Part shown: positions 10,580 to 17,594 of the stretch, piece after piece
Position numbering within the stretch: the stretch's first letter is position 1
Layout of the letters: every line of letters begins with the position of its first letter
Source: Stereum hirsutum FP-91666 SS1
Lineage: Eukaryota; Basidiomycota; Agaricomycetes; Russulales; Stereaceae
Direction: 5' to 3'
Assembly: GCF_000264905.1 (NCBI RefSeq)
Contig: NW_006763132.1
Coordinates: 1,934,837-1,952,430 of the forward strand
DNA length: 17,594 nucleotides
Notes under the pieces: generated by a model
What the model saw: only the letters and a program-made list of their open reading frames with translations
What the model was told of the DNA's origin: nothing
Database searches by the model: none
Translations under genes and position numbers: made by a program

Positions 10580-11012
10580 CTATGACATCATTGCGTTGAG
10601 CTCGAGGGGAGGGTAGTCGTGAATGTCGGAGGTGAAGAGGTGAAGGGACTCGGAGGGAGCGGGCAAAGGGAGGCTTGAGGATAGGGGCAAACGTCGTCGT
10701 CGTCGGAACCATTTATTTTTAGCAAGTGCCTCCTCGGAAGTGCGGACTTTGACAGAACGCTCGCCTGCCTCCCAAGCTGCGAGAGCTTCTGCTGTCCAAA
10801 AGAGGCTGCTAGGATGCTCAGGTCGTCGTCAGCGCTTGCAGGAGGTAGTACGAGCGTGCGGCGATCGACAGCTCCGGTGAGTCGGAAGCAATCCGGAAGA
10901 CTCCGCTAGAGTTGTGCGATTTCGCCGATGTAAGAGCATTGCCAGCGTCCGCGGCTCCTGCCGCCCTTACTGTCCCTGGCCCTATGTTCGGACAATTCCG
11001 ACTGGGGGAGCG
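10580..11012 (-). pseudogene. Possible decayed coding fragment of unknown family
   Basis: Two overlapping minus-strand frames read like protein but lack start codons. Frame one is open from 11012 to a TGA at 10818 and contains GVFRIASDSPELSIAARSYY. Frame two is open from 10828 to a TAG at 10580 and contains FWTAEALAAWEAGERSVKVR. The hand-over at about 10820-10828 would need a frameshift or an intron. I do not recognise the family. If the LINE is removed, a third open frame runs across the empty site into this stretch, ending at a TAG near 10984. This may be a gene remnant, or chance open frames in GC-rich DNA. Confidence 0.3.
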
Positions 11013-11031
11013 CTACCTGCGGTAGCAGCAA

Positions 11032-11045
11032 CCTTGCTAGGGTCC
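11032..11045. repeat. Left target-site duplication of the LINE
   Basis: CCTTGCTAGGGTCC is repeated without mismatch at 14018-14031, immediately after the poly(A) tail. The two preceding A residues (11030-11031) also match, but cannot be told from the tail. Confidence 0.95.
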
Positions 11046-11046
11046 T

Positions 11047-13773
11047 AATGGTGTTCTAAGCAAGTCGTACAGAGTAACCAGAGGCGTACGACAAGGCGAC
11101 CCTCTATCGTGTCTCCTCTTCATAATCGCGATTGAACCTCTATCCTCAATGCTCCAGAACTCATCACTTCAAGGAATATCTATTCCTGGGGTGCAGCAGC
11201 CCGTCAAGGCCACACTCTTTGCGGATGACACCACAACGTATCTCCACTATGACGACTCATGGAATGATCTGCAGGAAATCTTGGGCAAGTGGTGCAGGGC
11301 ATCCAAAGCAAGGTTTAACATCGGAAAAACAGAGGTCGTACCGATAGGTAGTCCAGAGTTCCGAAAGACAGTCATCGAGAATAAAAAGATCAATGCAAAC
11401 TCACCTATTCCCAACAATATCAAAATAGCTGAGGAGGGCGAGTCTATCCGAATTCTGGGCGCATGGATCGGAAATCACATCTCACCGGAGGATGTGTGGA
11501 CCAAACTGATTGACAGAATTGAATACGAGTTGTTTCTATGGGAGAATCGCCACCCAGACTTGATCGCCCGTCGGCATATACTGAACACAGTGTTGGTATC
11601 TACAACACAATATAAGACACAAGTCAATGGTATGCCAAAAGATGTTCTAAAGCGCCTCACAAAAGTACTTAATAAATTCATATGGAAAGGATCAGCTCCT
11701 ATGATTAATATGGAGACACTGCAAAAAAGAATCCTGGATGGTGGCCTGGGCGTAACAAATTTAGAGAGGAGAAATAAAGCTATCCTGATGATGCAACTTA
11801 AACAGTACCTCACATTCGAAAATCGTCCAACCTGGGCCTATGTCGCTGATGCAATCATGGCAACCAAAATAACGGCTGCATCTGGAGAGATTGACTGTCT
11901 TGCACAAATAAATACCTTCCTCCAGCAATGGGATGTAGCTCGAACAAAGCTGCCACCAACAATCAATGCAATGCTAAAATTAGCAAAGGACACGAACCTC
12001 AGATTTAGCGTTCTTAAACCGTCAAAAGCACTTGTTGACAAACTTCCTGCATGGTTTCACTTCGGAGCAAAGCGTTTCCTCAAAGCCGCATCAAACACTC
12101 AAGCTGCAAAATGTCTGAGAGAGTTTCATAACGTGAAAATCATGAGCGACATCTGTCGAATACTGGATCGTCGACGCCAAATCCCGGGCCAGTCAATGGC
12201 AGACCGACATTACAATAGTAAGAACTGCAAATGCCCCTCGTGCAAGACGGACAGGAATAACGGATGTTGAAACCCCTATAAATGTTATAAAACAGCGGAA
12301 AGTATTAGACATGAAGTCGAGAACTCTAAATGGGACCCAATCCAGACGCCGAGACCGTCAGACAATCTGACCTTGACTCGTAGGAGAAGAACGGTCAACA
12401 CTATAGCCAGGACAATTAATGGATTCATTACATTTGACCCATCAATCACATCGGATGATAGCCTAGCCCATGGCTTCAGAGTATTTACAAATCCCAACTC
12501 TCACTGCAGAGACCCGGCACTCCGTCGGCAAGGCAGGGTCCTACAGGATGAGGCAGTAACAGCGTACACGGATGGCTCTTGTCTGAACAACGGAGATTCG
12601 GATGCACGTGCTGGAAGTGGTGTTTTCTTTGGTCCAGAGGACGTAAGAAATATATCTGCACGTCTCCCAGCAAATGGGGCTGCAAATAACACCGGAGAAA
12701 TCGTAGCGCCACTACTTCTCCTCCAGGGAGTTCCGGATTTTGCACCAGTAGATTTCATCACAGACTCGAAACTGGTAGTAGACGGCCTCGACGAACGACA
12801 CCGAGAATGGGAAGAGAAAGGCTTCATAGGCACCCCAAATGAAAAAGAATGGCGAGGCCTGCTCGGGAAACTGCGATCAAGAGGAGCACCTACATGATTC
12901 AAGTGGATTAAAGGCCATAGCGGAAGCATCGGTAATGATGGTGCGGATAAACTAGCAGGGAAAGGCGCTGAAAAGGATGAAATTGATCAGATTGACCTTT
13001 CTGTAGACCCGAAATGGGACCTAAGCGGAGCGGACCTTGGAGCGATGACCCAGGCACTAGCATACCGAGCTTATATGGAACGAGCAAAGGTACAAGCCCG
13101 CCCAAAGACAACGGTGATGCTCAACACGATTAGGGCAGCCTTAAAAGAAATAATGCGTAGAAGCCCGTCAGATGCACTAATATGGAAAGCACTTTGGCAC
13201 AAGGACTTTACCAGGAAAGAACGGGACTTCTTCTTCTTCATCGTACATGGCACATATAAAATAGGTGCGTACTGGAATAATATCCCAACAATGAACCATA
13301 GAGCGATATGTCAAAAATGCGGGGTGACAGAAGATATGGAACATATCCTCGTAAATTGTGACACACCAGGACAAAAGGAAGTCTGGCGTCTGACAGAGCT
13401 ATTCTGGCGTCAGAAACTCCCTAGCAGGTGGATAAAACCATCAATAGGTTCCATCGCAGGATGTGCATTGATTCATTTCTCTGACCAAGAAGGTAAATCA
13501 AAACCTGGAGCGGATCGACTATACCGAATGTTGATCGCAATGTCGGCGAGGCTCATATGGAAGCTCAGATGTGAACGAGTAATAAGGACGGAAGAGGACC
13601 ATTCTGTTCGTGAAATACAAAACAGATGGAGGAAGGAAGTCGACGTCCGCCTCCGTATGGACAGGGCCATGACTCACCCTCGTTTTGAGAAACAAGCACT
13701 CTCAACGAATGCGGTTCTCCGTACATGGAGCCGCACCATCATGAATGAAGAAAACTTACCGGACTCGGGGTGA
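11047..13773 (+). pseudogene. LINE ORF2 remnant: RT C-terminal part, RNase H, zinc knuckle, two in-frame stops
   Basis: One reading frame runs the whole length and is interrupted only by TGA at 12268-12270 and TGA at 12895-12897. It starts just before RGVRQGDPLSCLLF and carries the RT motif C box FADDT (about 11221). The first catalytic Asp of RT lies in the missing part. A Cys-rich segment (CKCPSCK...GC-stop-NPYKC) follows. RNase H then shows its acidic residues in YTDGSC (about 12571), TGEIVAP and ITDSKLV, and WIKGHSG with NDGADKLAG after the second stop. A CCHC knuckle, C-x2-C-x7-H-x4-C, lies near 13312-13362. Both stops could come from CGA by C-to-T change. No frameshift is needed. The product is non-functional for transposition. 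Confidence 0.92.
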
Positions 13774-13997
13774 GACTGTCGCGGGTTTTAGTGGGTATTT
13801 GTTTGCCGGAGCACTGGAGAGGTCCAGATAATAGACCTCCTCCGTAGCGGTGAAGGTAGACGCGAGCCCCACACATCGTGCGTAAAGGCATTTCCCGCAG
13901 AGGACTTCAACTTTCTGGTTATCATACACCATCTATTCTCAACGGACAGACAGGGCCAGCCGAGTCTGGTTGCTGTGTGTCATATCGTTCCTAAAAC

Positions 13998-14017
13998 AAA
14001 AAAAAAAAAAAAAAAAA
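13998..14017 (+). other. Poly(A) tail of the LINE
   Basis: Twenty uninterrupted A residues follow CTAAAAC and directly precede the right target-site duplication. A long unmutated homopolymer suggests a fairly recent insertion. Confidence 0.95.
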
Positions 14018-14031
14018 CCTTGCTAGGGTCC
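14018..14031. repeat. Right target-site duplication of the LINE
   Basis: Exact copy of CCTTGCTAGGGTCC from 11032-11045. The sequence after it (GGGAGAGG...) is the original continuation of the genomic target. Confidence 0.95.
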
Positions 14032-14413
14032 GGGAGAGGAACGTTCCAACTGCCTCTGACTAAGCAACACTCATCCAAGGGTGGTGGGAGCCACGCACAG
14101 AAGATACCGACACTGCTAACCTCACACCGACAACAACACCACACGACAGTCACGCTCCTCTACTTTCCTCACGCCCAGAATGAACCCGAAAAGAGCCTCT
14201 AATATTACTGCGATCCGGGCATGTAACGTGAGTACAACAAAAAGACCCACAACGAAAGCGACACGACGACACATCCGTATAGGGAAGAGTACGTACGTGG
14301 TGCGCCCTCCACACAGCACCCAATAAACCAGCAGAGAATTAGAAACAAGAACACACCGAAACAACCCAAAAAAGCAGCCGAGAATAGTCGGCGAACAGCC
14401 GCACGCCCCCTCC
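14032..14413. other. Gap between LINE and broken gene
   Basis: This stretch is downstream of the minus-strand broken gene and would contain its 3' UTR. Open frames on the minus strand (14430-14122) are rich in Cys, Val and Phe and do not resemble a family. No further feature is supported. Confidence 0.45.
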
Positions 14414-15615
14414 TCACACCACACGAGCACGCTTCGAAGACGAACCGAGCACGAAGTCGTTGTCCTTCGTGGGCACCCGCTTCCTAGCCACCTTCTCAGC
14501 CAATCCCTCGACCGGAGGCTGGAGGACCCTGATCTTCACGACCTCGGCGACGAAGGTGTTGCTAGCCGGGCTGGGACCGCGCGCGCGAATATCGTAGTGA
14601 TTGAGGGTGGCGCTAACGACGACCAGAGCGCCCTTGAGGGACGACTCGTAATCTTTGGGCATGATGAGGTTACCATCGATGTCGTACGCCGGGAGGATGT
14701 TGAACACGTGGGTGTCGTTCATCGCTGCGGGCTCGGCCATGGCGGTCTCACCATACACAGGAATGTTCGCTAGTTGAAGACAAGGACTGAGGTCTGCAAG
14801 TAGGGAGACGTCAGTGCATAAATCCCAAGGAGAGACTACGAGGGAGAACAACACTTACCGCCATCATCACCTCCGATAAACGCATCCTTTTTCTGTAGAA
14901 CAGTCAATGTCAGTCAAGGGATTCCACAGATACCGAAAGAAAGACCGAACTCACCATGAAAGCGGGTACGTGACCTTGAAGGACTTGTCGTTGTTCAAAG
15001 CACCTTTGAAGACCACACCAGGAGTGGCGACGGCATTGGCGAGCTTCATGATGTGGTCATAAGAAATGTTCCAGTGAGCTGCAAATGGAGCAGCGTCGGA
15101 AGCTATCAACGTCGCGGTGCCCTTAGCGTCTGCGAGGCTCTTCGTGAATGGTGTCGGGTTGCGATAACCAGCGTCCGGCTGGAGATAGAAGCGAGTGTTG
15201 CTGAACTGACCGACGAGGGTGATGACGGCGCCATCGGTCGAAGGAGAGTTGGCGGCCCCTTTAATGACGAGGACGTCGAGGAACGAGCGGCGCTGCCAAA
15301 GGCATTGTCCCTCTGTATTGAACGACTCATTGCCGACGTACGTGAACGATCCTTAAAGGGCCTGCACCGCATCGGTGAGGTCTGCACTGGTACTAAGCAA
15401 CACGGCCCCATCATGTTAGTAAGCAAACAAACACTACACGAGTAGGTAAAGAAGCATATAATGTGCAATGCTCACGTAGAAGTCTGCACAGACGTATCCG
15501 CACCCCCGGCCTGCTCATGAACCCCTCCCTCGCGAAAGCCTTCAGTGGCGACCTCTATGACTTTCCTACTCAAAAATCATCAGCAACCAGCTCAAAGTTT
15601 GACAGTACTGGACAT
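14414..15615 (-). pseudogene. Broken copy of an uncharacterised multi-exon basidiomycete gene
   Basis: Segments on the minus strand: about 15554-15476 (5' end uncertain), 15392-14955, 14892-14859, 14793-14414, separated by GT-AG introns of 83, 62 and 65 nt. The reading shows GSFTYVGNESFNTEGQ, FLDVLVIKGAA, TDGAVITLVGQFSN, then KKDAFIGGDDG and IPVYGETAMAEP, and a basic tail ending SSSKRARVV that could be nuclear-targeting. It loosely resembles a multicopy uncharacterised Agaricomycete family. No function is known to me. Lesions: an in-frame TAA at 15355-15353, and exon 15392-14955 ends two bases into a codon (TCATG|GTGAGT) while the next exon needs phase 0, as if one G were lost at the donor. 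A possible start is ATG at 15615 with an intron 15608-15555. An alternative model starts at ATG 15518 and splices from 15475 to 15353, which skips the TAA but keeps the later frameshift. Confidence 0.6.
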
Positions 15616-16055
15616 AGATACACACCGGTCGTTCGCATGGCTTGCAAGGAGAGAAGCAGAACGCCAGGCGGCAATACCCAAAAGGGGACGTTGGAGGCTG
15701 CAGAGCCGATGAGAGCAAAAACAGAGGGAAAACGAGAGAAAAGAAGGTCATCAAGGGTAGGCAGTGACATTGAACATCCACGATCAAGGCTAGCAGTCAG
15801 ATTCATGTCAACACGCGCCACCGACAAGCGCCACACAAGTTTGTTTGCACATGTTTGTTTTTGGCACCGGTTTTGCAGGTTACCAGGGTGCGAAAGACCT
15901 TGTAGCAAGGTAACAAGAAAAAATCTAGCTCCCGCATTTCGAGTCCTCTCGAGATGAAACTCAGCAGAACATATGCTCTCTACATTAGCTACATGTCCGT
16001 ACAAATTTCTACGAGAAATAATGGGAGGAAGGTAGTTGTTTGATGAGCGGGATCC
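15616..16055. other. Intergenic region, no gene seen
   Basis: The stretch upstream of the broken gene holds a minus-strand open frame (16136-15570) with no recognisable motif and no support as an exon. It presumably includes the old promoter of the broken gene. Confidence 0.4.
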
Positions 16056-16255
16056 ATGTTCGGACAGCCGCGCCCGCCAAAGTGTCCGAACCGACCCCCT
16101 CCCCGTTCGACATCCCGCTGCCACAACTGCATCCACACGACTGCGGATATGGTCTGTAGACTATTTAACATGATTTATGAACCTTTGAACTGGGCGAAAC
16201 GGTGCAGTATTGGGCGAGTTCTCGGACTGTCCGAACATCGGTTTTGTCCGAACAT
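16056..16255. mobile_element. Candidate MITE-like element with ATGTTCGGACA inverted termini
   Basis: ATGTTCGGACA is at 16056-16066 and its exact reverse complement TGTCCGAACAT at 16228-16238 and again at 16245-16255. A near copy (TGTCCGAACC) lies at 16083-16092. The inverted termini enclose about 180-200 bp with no coding potential, which is the layout of a small non-autonomous DNA transposon. I see no clean target duplication, so boundaries are uncertain. A further copy of the motif is at 10984-10994. Confidence 0.35.
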
Positions 16256-16399
16256 AGGGCCACTGATAGTATTTGTCCAACCTTCCGACAATACCGTGAC
16301 TTCCACCGAAAGTTCATGCTTGAAGCACTGCCTGCACGCAGTTAGCATTTGAACATTCAATGATTGTTTTGCGATAGAAGGTGCGTGTGTCACTTATTT

Positions 16400-16528
16400 C
16401 GGACGTTCAACGGCCTGCAACAGCTCATAGAATGGCATTCGGATGCCCAGTACTGGTTTCGTGTTCAACTCGAAATAGCCCGTTCTCATGGACGACTGGG
16501 CAAAGCTCAAATTGTGACCATGGCATAG
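16400..16528 (+). pseudogene. Short coding-like fragment, possibly from a fumarase/adenylosuccinate-lyase superfamily gene
   Basis: A plus-strand frame ending at TAG 16526-16528 reads FNGLQQLIEWHSDAQYW and then FRVQLEIARSHGRLGK. The pattern of an acidic 'SD.A' followed by a 'VQLEIARAxxxLG' helix is reminiscent of the N-terminal helix of the aspartase/fumarase superfamily (for example 3-carboxymuconate cycloisomerase-like proteins). No start, splice-linked exon or other superfamily motif is visible nearby. It is either a relic or a chance likeness. Confidence 0.25.
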
Positions 16529-16724
16529 GGCCTAGGGCCTGAAGATGACACAGTCTAATATCATATTTTACGCTACCACAAACCATCGAGTACTGTGACC
16601 CGAAGGTTTTTGGCTCCCGTGCTCAAAGTAATGCACAGTTGTTTTATGCGCCACGAACTGTTAAGCACTTTGGCCCGAAGGTATTTTAATGGTTTGGCCC
16701 CCGTGCACCGTTGACAGAGATGCA

Positions 16725-16815
16725 TTTGGCTCCCGTGCTTGAAGCTGTTTGACTCTTATGCTCGAAGGTTTTTGTCCCCATACTCAGGGATGTTTGACTC
16801 CCCGTCTTTCATCTG
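16725..16815 (+). repeat. Degenerate minisatellite, four units of about 23 bp
   Basis: Units start at 16725, 16748, 16771 and 16793, each beginning TTTG and continuing roughly as (G/A)CTCCCGTGCTCGAAGG. Spacing is 23, 23 and 22 nt. Related diverged units (GGCTCCCGTGCTCAAAG, GGCCCCCGTGCACCGTT) lie upstream at about 16609 and 16693, so the array was probably longer and has decayed. Confidence 0.6.
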
Positions 16816-17193
16816 CAGTATGTACAGAGACTTGAATTATTTTGAGGCCCAAGTCTCGGAGCCACACTGGAGGCACAGCAATGTTCGCCACACAGTTAAG
16901 GCAGAGGCCATCCACGGCGGCGGAGGCTACTTTCCGGACACCCCAAACAGGAAACGGAACGTGATACTACAAATAATGACATAGGGTTAGGTTTCGAGGT
17001 ACATGTATATAATATTAAAGCATACTCTGAATGTCAACCGATTCTTTGTGTTCGGGTTTGCGACCGGTATTGGGTGAAGGAGTTCAGATTAATAAAGCAT
17101 AGTGCCTGTTAGAGAATAAAAGCAGATTATGCCGAACAGGATACTATAGTCATTCCGGAGCTTTGTGTTCCGAAGCCGGTATAGGGTCCCCAG
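16816..17193. other. Flank of the LTR with a diverged internal duplication
   Basis: No gene is seen. Two stretches are similar, one around 17013-17077 and one around 17115-17189: both have a (AT)TAAAGCA-like start, then CTTTGTGTTC, then CCGGTAT(T/A)GGGT. They look like old copies of one sequence. Confidence 0.35.
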
Positions 17194-17461
17194 TGTTGAG
17201 CAGCGGAGGGTTAACGTAGTGGTACCGCTCTACCTGGAGTAAGGCTTGGGTTGAGTGGCTTGATAGCACGCAGTGGTTGGAGAGGCGAGATAAGTAGTTG
17301 AGATTACAGGGCGAATGCCCAGGGGTTTATATACATGCAGAGCGTACAGCCTTAAGTAATACTATACAGCTGGACGCGTGGGAGCGAAAGAACAATAAGA
17401 AATAATAGTGTTGCGTCATGTGAATACAAGCCGGACCGGCGGGCATAGCCACCGTTCAACA
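17194..17461 (-). mobile_element. 3' LTR of a Ty1/copia-type retrotransposon
   Basis: On the minus strand the 268-bp unit begins TGTTGAAC and ends GCTCAACA, giving the TG...CA ends and short inverted termini of an LTR. It contains a promoter-like TATATAAA (about 17323-17332, minus). A polypurine tract lies directly upstream of it on the minus strand, and the C-terminus of a copia-like polyprotein lies beyond that. This order identifies it as the 3' LTR, with the rest of the element to the right of the window. The 5 bp flanking its outer end are CCCAG (17189-17193, plus); the partner duplication is not visible. Confidence 0.75.
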
Positions 17462-17472
17462 CTCCCCCTCGC
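17462..17472 (-). other. Polypurine tract (plus-strand primer) of the copia element
   Basis: The minus strand reads GCGAGGGGGAG immediately before the TGTTGAAC of the LTR. A purine run abutting the 3' LTR is the standard primer for second-strand synthesis. Confidence 0.7.
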
Positions 17473-17516
17473 TGAGCAGCACATAAAGTGAGCTCGAAGC
17501 GTAATCGGAAAGGTGT

Positions 17517-17594
17517 CTATGAAGACGACCCAGAGGTAGAAGGCGAGTAAAACTCAAGCCCAAGTTGGGAACGGAAGGGTTCGAACTTTACGCG
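17517..17594 (-). CDS. C-terminal end of copia-type Pol (RNase H tail), partial at the window edge
   Basis: The open frame enters from the right edge and ends at TAG 17519-17517, giving 25 residues that start RVKFEPFRSQLGLEF. Copia polyproteins typically finish their RNase H domain with a 'TKALxRxxFxxFRxxLGL' segment shortly before the LTR, and the visible part matches its second half. It ends 44 nt before the polypurine tract. Whether the rest is intact cannot be seen. Confidence 0.65.
   Translation of the reverse strand, partial: RVKFEPFRSQLGLEFYSPSTSGSSS

Larger units (their letters stand above)
11046..14017 (+). mobile_element. 5'-truncated non-LTR retrotransposon (LINE, RT + RNase H)
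   Basis: The element is about 2.97 kb, begins inside the reverse transcriptase domain and ends in a 20-A tail (13998-14017). It is bounded by a perfect 14-bp target-site duplication (11032-11045 and 14018-14031), the hallmark of target-primed reverse transcription. 5' truncation is the usual LINE outcome. The endonuclease, ORF1 and the N-terminal half of RT are absent, so it cannot move by itself. RT followed by RNase H and a CCHC-type knuckle resembles fungal Tad1-like elements; the clade is inferred from domain order. The 3' UTR is 13774-13997. Confidence 0.95.

Noticed and set aside
11149..12270. A cellular gene of 373 codons
   Set aside because: It is the middle of the LINE reading frame: RT text continues upstream of its ATG without a stop, and RNase H follows in the same frame after TGA.
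15053..15445. Plus-strand 130-codon open frame
   Set aside because: It is antisense to the better supported minus-strand exon 15392-14955, whose splice sites and protein text are coherent.
15570..16136. 188-codon minus-strand open frame upstream of the broken gene
   Set aside because: No motif or plausible splice link to the downstream exons was found, and composition is unremarkable.
17560..17594. tRNA-like GGTTCGAAC near the right edge
   Set aside because: No acceptor, D or anticodon arm can be built around it, and the bases are explained by the copia Pol tail on the minus strand.
1..17594. CRISPR arrays, operons, rRNA genes
   Set aside because: No regularly spaced identical repeats of that type, no polycistronic layout and no rRNA-like sequence; the window is eukaryotic.

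Overview
The window looks like nuclear DNA of a filamentous basidiomycete (Agaricomycete-type) fungus. Genes are split by many short GT-AG introns (about 51-83 nt), several with CTAAC/CTGAC-like branch points. The proteins are fungal housekeeping or secreted types, and the repeats are fungal non-LTR and Ty1/copia retroelements. There are no bacterial signals (operons, Shine-Dalgarno sites, CRISPR).

Left part (about 0.7-9.4 kb, gene-rich). Three multi-exon genes can be rebuilt with every intron phase closing. (1) A plus-strand Ppn2-type metallophosphoesterase, a likely vacuolar endopolyphosphatase (862-2708, 7 exons, 487 aa). (2) A minus-strand secreted GH78-type alpha-L-rhamnosidase-like glycosidase (6250-3103, 12 exons, 837 aa), convergent with gene 1. 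(3) A minus-strand CTU2/NCS2 tRNA 2-thiolation subunit (9348-7408, 7 exons, 529 aa). They do not form a pathway: one is phosphate storage, one extracellular sugar release, one tRNA wobble-uridine modification.

Middle (9.4-11.0 kb). No confident gene. It holds a triplicated TCTCGCGAGA palindrome upstream of CTU2, a 150-nt polypurine tract with a textbook G-quadruplex motif, and a stretch that reads like decayed coding sequence.

Right part (11.0-17.6 kb, transposon-rich). A 5'-truncated LINE (RT C-terminal part plus RNase H, two in-frame TGA stops) has a 20-A tail and a perfect 14-bp target-site duplication. It lies downstream of a broken copy of an uncharacterised gene (14414 to about 15615, minus). 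Further right are clustered copies of an 11-bp inverted-repeat motif (possible MITE), a possible lyase-like fragment, a decayed 23-bp minisatellite, and at the right edge the 3' LTR, polypurine tract and last 25 codons of a Ty1/copia element on the minus strand whose body lies outside the window.

I do not see a clearly new biological system. The most interesting items are the LINE insertion with its reconstructable empty site, the broken uncharacterised gene, the copia 3' end, the dispersed ATGTTCGGACA motif and the TCTCGCGAGA array.
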